A DNA stretch of 64,000 nucleotides from positions 295,109-359,108 of the forward strand of contig NZ_JAAOIW010000008.1 in NCBI RefSeq assembly GCF_011440305.1, given 5' to 3'. The stretch is from Paenibacillus agricola. GTDB lineage: Bacteria > Bacillota > Bacilli > Paenibacillales > NBRC-103111. The translations under genes and the position numbers were made by a program. This document shows, one piece after another, positions 36,580 to 45,806 of this stretch. Position 1 is the first letter of the stretch; each line of letters begins with the position of its first letter. The notes under the pieces are model-generated. The model made no database searches and was not told the origin of the DNA. It saw only the letters and a program-made list of their open reading frames with translations.

Positions 36580-38352
36580 TTATTCTTTATCATCCAATGG
36601 ATAGAAGATCAGGTCAATCGGGAACGCCGAGCCCGCCGGGGGCGTGAATTCAATATCCAGCGATTCCTCAAAGCCCGTCGTCCTGGCTAAAATCTGCATG
36701 CCATCGAAGGCTGTAATCACACCCGATTGCGGCACAAGGCTAATTTCACCGTTGATTTTGATCGGTCCTTTAAATACACCGCCGTAAGCCAGCAGCATAA
36801 TCGCCATTTTTCTAGGCTTGTCCGCGTGGATTTTATAGACCACTCCGTAGTTGCCCTCATTCAGTACATTTTGCTTGCGCATCGGGTCATAGCCCGGCTG
36901 GAAAGGATCTGTGACCCCATCCCCGATGATCAACCGGTTAGGCTTCGTAAAGGAGCTTGCATCCACCTGCCAGTGGACCTCCGATACCGGAAATGTGCCT
37001 CGGACATGCCCATTAAAGGCTAACATCGGCAATGTATTCAGCGTGCTCTGTGACACTTGGCTGGTAGCAACGAAAGAGAATTGAATGTCTCCGGTCGTTT
37101 CCACATCATAGAACAGGTTAACGCCTTGGCCCGGATAAAATTCCGGCATCTGCGAATAAATAAAGGTTTGCCCCGCTGGCACTTCCATAGAATCGCTGCG
37201 CGGATCGTTCATCAAAAAGTCCACAGACGCTTCATTACCAATCAGGTTGGCGTATACAGAAGGCCACACTTCGCCTTTATTGGTCGTTTTGATCGTGACT
37301 GGCTTGTTAGTCAGGTTCTTGGCCAGAATCGCCAGAGTGACCTTTTCCTTCGTCCCATTGATGTGATCGGCGTAAAGCCGGCCTTTACCCTTGACACTAT
37401 CTTGGTAAAGGATGCCCTTTTCCGTAAATTCCTCCGGGCTATCACTCACAAGCAGCTTGCGGCTATCGTCGGTTGTGGCCTGCTTCGGAAGCTGTGGCAG
37501 GTTCCAGAAGCTACCCCACAAAACACTCCAATCCGTCTTTATAAAGCTGCCTGCCGGCTTGTAATAAATCGGATATTCGATTTCGCTAAGAAACGGTTTA
37601 TTCTCAACCGTCAAATTACGCAGGTAGGTTTCACTTTTATTGCCATGTGCATCCCATACTGTCAATGTGATCGGGTATGTACCTGGTGTAAAGAATACTT
37701 CCTGGTTGCCGCCCCATTCATATTTAACCAGCCCTTCCGCATCCGGGTCATAACTCAAGTCGATGTACTTGATGGGCTCTCCCGTTTTATAAGTCGCTTT
37801 GGCAAAGTTAAATTTGGCTACCGGATTGGAATTACCTGTATTCGGGATGTAGATGCCCGGTGGTGTTTGGGTATGAATAATTTCAACGCGCCGCAGCTCA
37901 TCATTATAAATATAACGCGCTCCCATATAATCGGCTAGCCAAGTGAGCTTGATCAAGAGCTTGCCTTCTTTACTAATTGAGGCTACCGAATCAAAGGGAT
38001 AACGGACTCCGTTGATCCAGACGACCTTGTGGTCGCTATCGAGCACAATGTTAAAGCCCGGCGTAGTCATTTCGATTTGGCGCGTGGCATCATTCCATTG
38101 CACCTTGAGACCCATGGCATCGCCAAGCACTTTGGCAGGCACGAACATTTTATCTTCAATGATTGTCGCTGGTGATTCCAATATAATTTGTTGCCCATTA
38201 AAAAACGCTTCCACTTTATCGACGTAAAGAAGCATATAAGTTGTTGAAGTCGAAGACGTGGACTGTGCCGCGGATGCCACGGATGTAACCATAATACTGA
38301 ACAGCAAGCTTATCACAATCAACAAAGATAACTCTTTTTTCATTTGTTTCAT
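36580..38352 (-). CDS. Secreted copper-amine-oxidase-N ('stalk') and PKD domain protein
   Basis: This 590-residue protein has a signal peptide (basic start, hydrophobic core, cleavage near ASAAQ). Residues 45-160 form a copper amine oxidase N-terminal-like domain with MFVPAKVLGDAMGLKVQW and LTWLADYMGARYIY; this is a cell-surface module common in Paenibacillus and is not an enzyme by itself. Residues 175-255 resemble a PKD domain (SYDPDAEG, FTPGTYPITLTVWDAHGNKSE). The remaining 330 residues are beta-rich and not recognised. It probably acts at or outside the cell wall. It is a single gene with a terminator behind it and a long hairpin in the upstream region (38399-38456). Confidence 0.85.
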   Translation of the reverse strand: MKQMKKELSLLIVISLLFSIMVTSVASAAQSTSSTSTTYMLLYVDKVEAFFNGQQIILESPATIIEDKMFVPAKVLGDAMGLKVQWNDATRQIEMTTPGFNIVLDSDHKVVWINGVRYPFDSVASISKEGKLLIKLTWLADYMGARYIYNDELRRVEIIHTQTPPGIYIPNTGNSNPVAKFNFAKATYKTGEPIKYIDLSYDPDAEGLVKYEWGGNQEVFFTPGTYPITLTVWDAHGNKSETYLRNLTVENKPFLSEIEYPIYYKPAGSFIKTDWSVLWGSFWNLPQLPKQATTDDSRKLLVSDSPEEFTEKGILYQDSVKGKGRLYADHINGTKEKVTLAILAKNLTNKPVTIKTTNKGEVWPSVYANLIGNEASVDFLMNDPRSDSMEVPAGQTFIYSQMPEFYPGQGVNLFYDVETTGDIQFSFVATSQVSQSTLNTLPMLAFNGHVRGTFPVSEVHWQVDASSFTKPNRLIIGDGVTDPFQPGYDPMRKQNVLNEGNYGVVYKIHADKPRKMAIMLLAYGGVFKGPIKINGEISLVPQSGVITAFDGMQILARTTGFEESLDIEFTPPAGSAFPIDLIFYPLDDKE

Positions 38353-38398
38353 TTCCCTACTCCTTTTGCTTGTTTGGACGGTATGTTAGGCGGACAGC

Positions 38399-38456
38399 AA
38401 AAAAAACCTTTCCTCAGAAGACTCGTCATAATAGACGCTTCGCTTCAGAAAAGGTT
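38399..38456 (-). terminator. Hairpin with T8 run upstream of the stalk gene
   Basis: On the minus strand AACCTTT...GAAG pairs with CTTC...AAAGGTT and is followed by TTTTTTTT. It lies 47 bases before the stalk-gene start and about 100 bases after the crh-like gene. It may be a second terminator of the rapZ-crh operon or an attenuator of the stalk gene. Confidence 0.5.
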
Positions 38457-38524
38457 GCGAACTTCTACCTATCTTAACCTGGTTATTGTCAGTTAGTGTT
38501 GAAATGTGTCATACCTTTGTCACT

Positions 38525-38545
38525 AAAAGCTTCCTTGACGGAAGC
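38525..38545 (-). terminator. Terminator after the HPr/Crh-like gene
   Basis: GCTTCC-GTCAA-GGAAGC followed by TTTT on the minus strand, 13 bases after the stop codon. Confidence 0.7.
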
Positions 38546-38557
38546 CTGCGACGATCC

Positions 38558-38827
38558 TTATTGGTTTTCCAGCTCTTCTTTACTGACTAAAGTTACTAAA
38601 GCGTTTACAGCCTGTTCTGCGTCCGAGCCTTCGGCACTGATATAAACCTCAGTCCCTGTACTGATGGCCAAACTCATAATACCCATAATACTTTTGGCGT
38701 TGACTTTCTTTTCGTCCTTCTCAACAAAAATCTCGGAAGAAAACTTATTTGCTTCCTGAACAAAAAGTGCTGCTGGTCTGGCATGAAGGCCTGTTTTTAA
38801 CTTCACGACTACTGGGCGTTTCGACAT
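38558..38827 (-). CDS. crh: HPr-family phosphocarrier in the crh position
   Basis: This 89-residue protein has the HPr fold with His15 in TGLHARPAALF and Ser46 in NAKSIMG. By gene order (rapZ-yvcK-whiA-crh) and by the sequence FVQEAN and MGIMSLA it is the Crh orthologue. Crh of Bacillus subtilis has Gln at position 15 and can be phosphorylated only at Ser46 by HPrK; here the histidine used by PTS enzyme I is kept. It may therefore act as HPr, Crh, or both. hprK lies in this window at 57797-58738. The start at 38827 has GGGGG ten bases upstream; a TTG nine bases earlier is too close. Confidence 0.88.
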   Translation of the reverse strand: MSKRPVVVKLKTGLHARPAALFVQEANKFSSEIFVEKDEKKVNAKSIMGIMSLAISTGTEVYISAEGSDAEQAVNALVTLVSKEELENQ

Positions 38828-38980
38828 TCCAACCAATACCCCCTAAATCTTAAATTGCAAATGATCATTCTATAAACGACCATGAAAAAGCGATTTTTCA
38901 ATTATTATATCATTTTTAAATCCGATACACTAGAACAACCTGAAAATTTACATAAAATATCTGCAATTAATCAAATATGC

Positions 38981-39910
38981 TTAAGCTTTTCGAATTTTCT
39001 CAGCCATTTCATCAATTTTGCGGAGCCGGTGGTTAACTCCGGACTTGCTAACGCTTCCCTTCAGCAATTCCCCAACCTCCGTTAGATTGATGTCTGGGTT
39101 TAGTAGCCTGACTTCCGCAACCTCGCGCAATTTTTCAGGCAAACTCTCCAAGCCCATTTCCTTTTGGATCAAGCGAATATTTTCAATCTGGCGGATGGCA
39201 GCCCCGATCGTTTTGTTCAAATTCGCCGTATCGCAATTGACTAAGCGATTGACGGAGTTCCGCATATCCTTCATAATCCGGACATCCTCAAAGCGCAATA
39301 ATGCTTGGTGGGCGCCAATGATGCTTAGAAAGTCAATAATTTTCTCGCCTTCCTTGATGTAGAACACAAAACCTTTTTTTCTTTCGATACACCGTGCATT
39401 TAATTCAAATTGGTTAGCCAAGTGGCATAATGAGTGGCAATGCTCTTCGTACATGGACGAAATCTCCAAATGGTAGGAAGACCCTTCCGGATTATTAACA
39501 GATCCGCCTGCCAAAAATGCACCCCGTAAATAAGCGCGTTTGCAGCACTCATCTGGAATCATTTCCTCGTCAATCCCTGGGGTAAATACAAAGCCCTCGG
39601 ACACGATCCGCAGCTCCGACAAAATATCCTGGACCTGATTAGGAATACGAACAATGTACACATTGTTTTTTTTCAAGCGCATCTTTTTGCGAACCAGCAA
39701 TTCGATATGGACTTGAAATTTCTTTTTCAACAGCGAATAAATACGCCTTGCAATAGCTGCGTTTTCCGTACTGATGTCGAGTACGATTCGTTGGTTCGTT
39801 AGCTGTACAGAACCGTTCATTCGAATGAGGGCAGAAAGCTCAGCCTTTTCACAGCAAGTATCAGACTGAATTAACGTTAATTCTTTTTTTGTTTGTGCGG
39901 CGAAGGACAC
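38981..39910 (-). CDS. whiA: DNA-binding protein WhiA
   Basis: This 309-residue protein has an N-terminal LAGLIDADG-like fold (region with [25 protein letters not shown] signature, endonuclease residues not conserved) and a C-terminal helix-turn-helix ([16 protein letters not shown], followed by [13 protein letters not shown]). WhiA affects sporulation in actinobacteria and chromosome segregation and division in bacilli. The start is GTG at 39910 with GAGGTG eight bases upstream. It sits between yvcK and the crh-like gene in the conserved four-gene order. Confidence 0.96.
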   Translation of the reverse strand: MSFAAQTKKELTLIQSDTCCEKAELSALIRMNGSVQLTNQRIVLDISTENAAIARRIYSLLKKKFQVHIELLVRKKMRLKKNNVYIVRIPNQVQDILSELRIVSEGFVFTPGIDEEMIPDECCKRAYLRGAFLAGGSVNNPEGSSYHLEISSMYEEHCHSLCHLANQFELNARCIERKKGFVFYIKEGEKIIDFLSIIGAHQALLRFEDVRIMKDMRNSVNRLVNCDTANLNKTIGAAIRQIENIRLIQKEMGLESLPEKLREVAEVRLLNPDINLTEVGELLKGSVSKSGVNHRLRKIDEMAEKIRKA

Positions 39911-39916
39911 GGGGTT

Positions 39917-40903
39917 TCACCTCTTCTTGTGCATCCAGCTCTCCACCAGCTGATAAATATGCTGGCTAAGCTTCTCCGCATCGTGGCGCAAGTAGGTTCG
40001 GAACAATACCAAGTGATCGGCAATGATTTTATAACCCTGCTGGGATACTTTGTCCAGATCAAGGTGAACCACCTTGGCACCCTTTTCAGCGTACCTGCTT
40101 TGAACCTGGGGTGGAATCTCCCCATTGTTAACAATAACATAATCGAACAAATCTTGCTCAACATGATCATGAAGTGCTTTAATGTGGTCGCTGACACTAT
40201 ATCCATCCGTCTCGCCCGGCTGTGTCATCACATTGCAGATAAAAATTTTAAGTGCTTTAGATCCAACAATCGTCCGTGCAATTTCCGGTACGAGCAAATT
40301 GGGCAATATGCTCGTATACAGGCTACCTGGGCCGATTACAATCGCGTCGGCTTGCTCCAGCGCCTCAATTGCCTCAGGTAATGGCAATACATCAGCCGGC
40401 TCGATAAACACTCGCTTAATGACCTTGCCCGCCTTCGGAATTTTCGACTCGCCCACCACGATGCTGCCATCGGCCATTTCCGCCTTTAGCACAATTGCAT
40501 GGTTAGCTGCCGGTAAGACCCGTCCACGGACCGCAAAGACACGACTGAGCTCTCGTACACCGGTAACAAAGTCACCAGTAATATCACACATCGCAGCCAA
40601 AATCAAGTTGCCCAAGCTGTGGCCAGCCAGCCCTTGGCCCTTCTGGAAGCGATACTCCAGCATTTTACCAAGCAATGGCTCTACATCCGCCAAAGCCGTC
40701 AGCACGTTACGGATATCGCCTGGAGGTACCATCTCAAGCTCCGAGCGCAGGATACCGGAGCTGCCTCCATCATCCGCCACCGTTACGATGGCCGTAATAT
40801 CCAGCGGCTTTTCCTTGAGTCCGCGCAACATCACGGACAGGCCGGTTCCACCACCGATTACCACGATACGAGGCCGATCATTGCCCCCGTAATCAAAAGT
40901 CAT
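39917..40903 (-). CDS. yvcK: Gluconeogenesis factor YvcK/GlmR
   Basis: This 328-residue CofD-like protein has the UDP-sugar-binding loop [16 protein letters not shown], the segment [13 protein letters not shown] and [12 protein letters not shown]. In bacilli GlmR binds UDP-GlcNAc and adjusts amino-sugar synthesis for the cell wall, and it is needed for growth on gluconeogenic carbon. Its start overlaps the end of rapZ by 4 bases, and whiA follows after 6 bases. Confidence 0.96.
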   Translation of the reverse strand: MTFDYGGNDRPRIVVIGGGTGLSVMLRGLKEKPLDITAIVTVADDGGSSGILRSELEMVPPGDIRNVLTALADVEPLLGKMLEYRFQKGQGLAGHSLGNLILAAMCDITGDFVTGVRELSRVFAVRGRVLPAANHAIVLKAEMADGSIVVGESKIPKAGKVIKRVFIEPADVLPLPEAIEALEQADAIVIGPGSLYTSILPNLLVPEIARTIVGSKALKIFICNVMTQPGETDGYSVSDHIKALHDHVEQDLFDYVIVNNGEIPPQVQSRYAEKGAKVVHLDLDKVSQQGYKIIADHLVLFRTYLRHDAEKLSQHIYQLVESWMHKKR

Positions 40904-41799
40904 TTCTTCACCTCGACCCGATCCCGCTCGGAGTCACGGTGGCTGACCCTTACGATTTCCGTTTCGCTATTGCCCATCACCTTGCCTAAATACTCCGCGA
41001 TTGCGACAGAACGATGCTTCCCGCCCGTACAGCCAATCCCTACTACAATCTGGCTTTTGCCTTCCTTCTTGTACTTGGGCACCAAAAATTGGAGCATATC
41101 CACCAGCTTGACTAAGAATTCCTGGGTTTCACTCCATTTCATCACATAGTCATACACATCGGGATTCTGGCCCGTGTTGGGCCGCAATTCTTCGATATAA
41201 TGAGGGTTCGGCAAAAACCTTACATCAAAGATCAAGTCGGCATCAATAGGAATCCCATATTTAAAGCCAAAGGAGATCACATTGATCGAAATTCCATCCT
41301 TTTGGTGATTCGTAAACCGGGCAACGATTTTTTCTTTCAGCTCCGCAGGCTTAATACTGCTGGTGTCAATGGATTGCGTAGCCATGCCTTTAAGCTCCTC
41401 AAGCAGCTTGCGTTCTTGGAGTATCCCTTCGAGCGGTGCACCTGCTGGAGCCAAAGGATGCTTGCGGCGACTTTCCTTATAGCGCTGGACCAGCACCGAA
41501 TCGGTTGCGTCCAAGAACAAGATTTCATACTTTAAAGATTGGTTTTCCTTGATGAAGCTAAGGGATTCCGATAAAGATGTAAAGAATTCCCTGCCCCGCA
41601 AATCGATAACCAAAGCCACCTTGCCAATTCGCCCTTTGGATTGCTCAATCAATTCCGCGAATTTGGGAATCAGCACCGGAGGCAGGTTATCTACACAAAA
41701 ATAACCCAAGTCCTCCAAGCTCTGCACCGCAATCGTTTTGCCTGCTCCGGACATACCGGTAATGATGACCAGCTTGCCTAGGGTATGCAATTCCTCCAT
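40900..41799 (-). CDS. rapZ: RNase adapter / nucleotide-binding protein RapZ (YvcJ)
   Basis: This 299-residue P-loop protein has Walker [11 protein letters not shown] at residues 13-22, [10 protein letters not shown], the LDATD motif and the C-terminal [10 protein letters not shown] with the conserved basic residues of the RapZ metabolite-binding domain. In enterobacteria RapZ controls glmS through small RNAs; in bacilli YvcJ hydrolyses GTP and influences competence and amino-sugar balance together with YvcK. It is translationally coupled to yvcK and preceded by the ROK kinase gene on the same strand with a 16-base gap. Confidence 0.95.
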   Translation of the reverse strand: MEELHTLGKLVIITGMSGAGKTIAVQSLEDLGYFCVDNLPPVLIPKFAELIEQSKGRIGKVALVIDLRGREFFTSLSESLSFIKENQSLKYEILFLDATDSVLVQRYKESRRKHPLAPAGAPLEGILQERKLLEELKGMATQSIDTSSIKPAELKEKIVARFTNHQKDGISINVISFGFKYGIPIDADLIFDVRFLPNPHYIEELRPNTGQNPDVYDYVMKWSETQEFLVKLVDMLQFLVPKYKKEGKSQIVVGIGCTGGKHRSVAIAEYLGKVMGNSETEIVRVSHRDSERDRVEVKK

Positions 41800-41815
41800 G
41801 CGTGTTTCCTCCTAA

Positions 41816-42766
41816 TCAAGAATGCAGATTTAAACCTGCAGCTCCGACGATCCCGGCATCGTTACCAAGGCTAGCCGCCACGATATCCACGCCCTCTTTT
41901 GCTGATTCTTGGGTGAACTCCTGATAATACTTACGGATCGCCGTGAACAAAAATTCACCAGCTTTCGAAACGCCACCACCAATGATGAAACGCTGCGGGT
42001 TCAGGATCACAGAAACAGCAGCCATTGATTTACCCAAATACAGCGCGGCACGATTAACGATTCGCAAGGAAACCTCATCGCCGGATTTAGCTGCGTCACA
42101 TACGTCCTTGGCCGTCAAATCAGATAATAATGCCAATGAGGTATGCTCGCCACGCTCCACGGCTTCTTTACCCATACGAATAATGCCCGTAGCCGAGGAA
42201 ACGGTTTCCAGACAGCCCTTCATTCCACAGCCACAACGGACGGCTTCAAGGTCTGGCACTACCGTGATATGGCCGAGCTCGCCAGCCATTCCTTTAAAGC
42301 CTTGATAAATCTTTCCATTTATAATAATTCCACCACCGACTCCGGTGCCGAGCGTATAGCATACCACATTAGGGATACCTGCGCCCGCGCCGCTCCAAGC
42401 TTCACCCAGCGCCGCTACGTTCGCATCGTTGTCGATCTTGACGGTTTTCCCTAGCTTTTCTTCCAGGATTTTCTTTACAGGAACGTTGCGCCAACCCAAG
42501 TTGGGGGATAACTTAATGAAGCCCTCTGGAATATCCATAAATCCGGCAATCCCTGCTCCAATTCCTGCAACCTGCTCCCATTCGTGTGAAGAATCCGCAA
42601 CCAGCTTGCGTGTATACTGCGCAATGTTCTCCAAGACTACATCCGAGCCATGCTCGGTTCCGGTTGGTCCTTCATACGTATGCAACAACCTGCCAAACTC
42701 ATCGCAAAGGCCTACCTTGATCGTGGTTCCTCCTAAGTCGACTCCAACATAAACGTTCTTTCCCAT
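41816..42766 (-). CDS. glcK: ROK-family glucokinase
   Basis: This 316-residue sugar kinase starts with MGKNVYVGVDLGGTT, the ATP-binding phosphate-1 motif. It has IDNDANVAALGE with the catalytic Asp, the histidine in ELGHITV and the CxCGxxGCxE zinc motif (CGCGMKGCLET) of the ROK family. The start at 42766 is set by GAGGTG about nine bases upstream. It would make glucose 6-phosphate from free glucose, feeding the glycolytic enzymes encoded in this window. It lies just before rapZ and may be co-transcribed. Confidence 0.92.
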   Translation of the reverse strand: MGKNVYVGVDLGGTTIKVGLCDEFGRLLHTYEGPTGTEHGSDVVLENIAQYTRKLVADSSHEWEQVAGIGAGIAGFMDIPEGFIKLSPNLGWRNVPVKKILEEKLGKTVKIDNDANVAALGEAWSGAGAGIPNVVCYTLGTGVGGGIIINGKIYQGFKGMAGELGHITVVPDLEAVRCGCGMKGCLETVSSATGIIRMGKEAVERGEHTSLALLSDLTAKDVCDAAKSGDEVSLRIVNRAALYLGKSMAAVSVILNPQRFIIGGGVSKAGEFLFTAIRKYYQEFTQESAKEGVDIVAASLGNDAGIVGAAGLNLHS

Positions 42767-42870
42767 CACTTTGGTCACCTCATAAGCTAAGATTACAACT
42801 ATCTTTATAACCAACTATAAGCCAAGCCTAGTTACAGGTCAAGGCAAAAGGTCAATGAAGATCAGACTAA

Positions 42871-42899
42871 AAAACGTGGAGCTTAAGCGTCCACGTTTT
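42871..42899 (-). terminator. trxB terminator
   Basis: AAAACGTGGACGC and GCTCCACGTTTT pair on the minus strand with T residues following; eight bases after the trxB stop codon. Confidence 0.85.
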
Positions 42900-42906
42900 G
42901 CAGGAA

Positions 42907-43854
42907 CTATAAGGATTGGCTCCAATCATGGACCATATGGCCATCCAAAAACTTCTCGCAATCCAGTGCTGCCATACAGCCACTGCCCGCAGCCGTAATG
43001 GCTTGGCGGTATTTGCTGTCTTGCACATCACCACAAGCGAACACACCCTCAACATTCGTAAGCGTAGTTCCCGGCTTCACTAGAATATATCCTGTTTCAT
43101 CGGTTTGGATCTGCCCAGCAAGGAACCCCGTATTGGGTGTATGCCCGATCGCTACGAAAATACCGTCCGTCTCGATTACTTCTTCGGCGCCTGTTTCATT
43201 GTCCAGTACCTTAAGCCCGGTTACGCCTCTATCGCCGGAAATAACGGCTATTGGCGTTTTGTTCAAGCCCCAGGAAACCTTTGCGTTCTCACGCGCACGA
43301 TCCTGCATAATTTTCGAGGCACGCAGGTCGCTGCGGCGGTGTACAAGACGTACATCAGTAGCGAAGCGTGTCAGGAAGTTGGCTTCCTCCATTGCGGAAT
43401 CGCCGCCACCGACAACAATGATTTTTTTGCCACGGAAGAAAAAGCCATCACAGGTTGCGCAAGTGCTTACGCCATGCCCGATGCTTTCTTTTTCATTCTC
43501 GATACCCAGTAGCTTCGCAGAAGCCCCTGTAGAAATAATGACACTTTCTGCCTCAATATCGCCCAAACCTTCCACGGAAAGCTTAAATGGACGCTGGGAT
43601 AAATCGATCGTATTGACCCAGCCTGTCTTGAACTCGGCACCAAAGCGTTCGGCTTGCTTACGCATATTGTCCATCAATTCAGGACCCATAATACCCTCAG
43701 GAAATCCGGGAAAGTTCTCCACTTCGGTCGTAGTCGTTAGCTGCCCTCCAGGCTCTGGTCCCTCAATAACTAGAGGATTCAGGTTAGCACGTGCCAAATA
43801 AATAGCAGCTGTCAGGCCTGCTGGCCCTGTACCTATAATGATCGATCTGTACAT
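42907..43854 (-). CDS. trxB: Thioredoxin-disulfide reductase
   Basis: This 315-residue flavoprotein has the FAD motif GTGPAG at residues 8-13, GGQLTTTTEVENFPG, the redox-active pair Cys132-Cys135 in STCATCDG, the NADPH motif GGGDSAMEEA and the C-terminal FACGDVQD. It reduces thioredoxin with NADPH. AGGAGGAC lies upstream. It follows the TPR gene by 49 bases and ends with a strong terminator. Confidence 0.97.
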   Translation of the reverse strand: MYRSIIIGTGPAGLTAAIYLARANLNPLVIEGPEPGGQLTTTTEVENFPGFPEGIMGPELMDNMRKQAERFGAEFKTGWVNTIDLSQRPFKLSVEGLGDIEAESVIISTGASAKLLGIENEKESIGHGVSTCATCDGFFFRGKKIIVVGGGDSAMEEANFLTRFATDVRLVHRRSDLRASKIMQDRARENAKVSWGLNKTPIAVISGDRGVTGLKVLDNETGAEEVIETDGIFVAIGHTPNTGFLAGQIQTDETGYILVKPGTTLTNVEGVFACGDVQDSKYRQAITAAGSGCMAALDCEKFLDGHMVHDWSQSL

Positions 43855-43903
43855 GGTTATGTCCTCCTTAGAGTTTTACAACGTAAAACTTACTTCGTAA
43901 GCA

Positions 43904-45658
43904 TTATTTTATTTTATGGTCAAAGGTCGAAAATTTCGAGAAAATCGCTTCCATCTTCTCCCTTAATCCGCAAGCTTCGTCGATAATTTTCACATTTTTG
44001 CTAATCGTTGCGACCGACACACCGTAACGCTGGGACAGCTCGTGATAAGAAATCGCGCGCCGATGCATTTTTGCTGTCAAATATTCCAAAGCCGCTGCCC
44101 AGCCTTCGATTTTCGATATTTTGGGCGTACGATCCGGGGAAACACGGGACAAAAATTCGACCCACAGGGTTTGCAAATCATATTGCTGCACCATATCATA
44201 GCGGCGGTTCATTTGCAGTAAAGCCATATCCATAATTTGCTGCCATTTGGTTTCCCACACAGGCAAATTCGGCGAGAACGGTGACGCAGGCACGATCAGC
44301 TTCCGACCGTCCAGCACAGCATTAACCGGCTCGTGGATACCAATACTACGCAACACGAAAATGGCTACCTTTTTCAAATAGTCATCCTCGCCCGGCTCTT
44401 GCACGAATTCCATCAAAGCATCCTTCACTTCATTGTCCGCGATCAGCCCAAACGCTTGAATGACTTGAAGCTTGGTTTCTGTATCACCATGGCGCAGTGC
44501 CCAGAAAAAGGAGGAACGTACCAGTGGATCCCGCTTTAAATGGTCAGGCAAGCCGTCTGTGGATTTCTCCAAGCCACGGAATTGCTCTTCAAATGGAAGG
44601 TGGTAATGGTAGCTCACCGATGGCTTGACCTCTTCATTTCGCGATTTATCGAGCAGGCTCAAATAAAACTTCGGGATCTCCGAGGTAGGATCGAATTTAT
44701 CCGCCTGCCGCCATTGACGCTCTGCCTCGACATACCGTTTCGTGTTATAGGCCGCAACCGCTGTATAGTGGAACAAACAAGGATCCAAACCAGCTTCACC
44801 CGTCTTCAACAGACGTTTAAACAAATGATAAGCCTTTTCGTGCTGGTTTAATATGCCCATCGTAGTAGCCAGCTTAAACACATGGTCTTGATGGAACGGG
44901 TAGGTTTTACGCAAAACGCTGAGCAACTCGCCCAGCTTCTCCCAATCACCAAAATGCTGGTAAAATATAGCCAAGTTACACAACGCATGCAAATTGCCAT
45001 GGTCTAAATCCAGAACTTGGTGGATCATATCTATCGACTTGTCGAAATGCCCCATATAATAATAGGCTAACGCCAGATTGTTGCGTGCAGCCATAAAATC
45101 AGAATGCTTTTCAGTGATTTTTTCTAAAATACGTACGGCTTCAGCAAACTTGCCTTCTTCTAGCAGGGCACGGGCGCGGTCGTGCTCGAACATACCTTCG
45201 CGGCTTTTGATCCCCGCCAGCTGTGTTGGACGCTCCAGCTCGTAGCTCAGCAGCTCGATCATTTCCTCGGACTCCTCCAGAAACTGCCCGGATTCATCAT
45301 GCTCTAAATAGTGTATGATTGCTTTCTCAGCCGATTCATAGTTTTCCATATTCGCAAAATTATTAGCCATATAGAAGTAGCATTCCGTCATCGTCGGGTC
45401 CACTTGGTCTATTACCTGCTGCAAAATAACATTTGATTCCTCGTAATTCCCCATCTCCGAGAGAAGTCCCGCCAAATTGCAATGGTTCACCGGATTTTCC
45501 GGTTCATATTCGGCAGCACGACGAAAATACTTCAATGCCTTATCATAATGATATCGGTCCAAAGACTGAACAGCTCTTTCGAAAAAGAAGGTGGCATCCA
45601 ATTTGATCGGAATCACTTTATTAGGCTTGGTTCTGGCAGCACGTTTTTTCTTCTCCAT
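43904..45658 (-). CDS. Tetratricopeptide-repeat protein with a C-terminal helix-turn-helix
   Basis: This 584-residue protein starts at 45658, where GGAGGTG precedes ATG. After a basic N-terminus come at least five TPR-type repeats (about residues 20-330, for example ALKYFRRAAEYEPENPVNHCNLAGL and KSIDMIHQVLDLDHGN). A middle helical region with HEAT-like repeats follows (about 360-470). Near residues 535-575 is a helix-turn-helix (AISYHELSQRYGVSVATISKNV). Proteins of this type next to trxB are common in Paenibacillaceae; no function is known. The TPR and DNA-binding-like parts suggest a regulatory adaptor. It has no membrane segment. Confidence 0.82.
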   Translation of the reverse strand: MEKKKRAARTKPNKVIPIKLDATFFFERAVQSLDRYHYDKALKYFRRAAEYEPENPVNHCNLAGLLSEMGNYEESNVILQQVIDQVDPTMTECYFYMANNFANMENYESAEKAIIHYLEHDESGQFLEESEEMIELLSYELERPTQLAGIKSREGMFEHDRARALLEEGKFAEAVRILEKITEKHSDFMAARNNLALAYYYMGHFDKSIDMIHQVLDLDHGNLHALCNLAIFYQHFGDWEKLGELLSVLRKTYPFHQDHVFKLATTMGILNQHEKAYHLFKRLLKTGEAGLDPCLFHYTAVAAYNTKRYVEAERQWRQADKFDPTSEIPKFYLSLLDKSRNEEVKPSVSYHYHLPFEEQFRGLEKSTDGLPDHLKRDPLVRSSFFWALRHGDTETKLQVIQAFGLIADNEVKDALMEFVQEPGEDDYLKKVAIFVLRSIGIHEPVNAVLDGRKLIVPASPFSPNLPVWETKWQQIMDMALLQMNRRYDMVQQYDLQTLWVEFLSRVSPDRTPKISKIEGWAAALEYLTAKMHRRAISYHELSQRYGVSVATISKNVKIIDEACGLREKMEAIFSKFSTFDHKIK

Positions 45659-45806
45659 TAGTAAGGCACCTCCGGTTCCGTCTGGAATTCGCAAAAGAAT
45701 CCAGCGTTAATCTACAAAAAGTATAGCATACAACCTGACAAATACATAAGGACTAAAGAACATCTATTCAATATTTATCCATAAGTCAGGTGATTTTTAA
45801 CCGATA

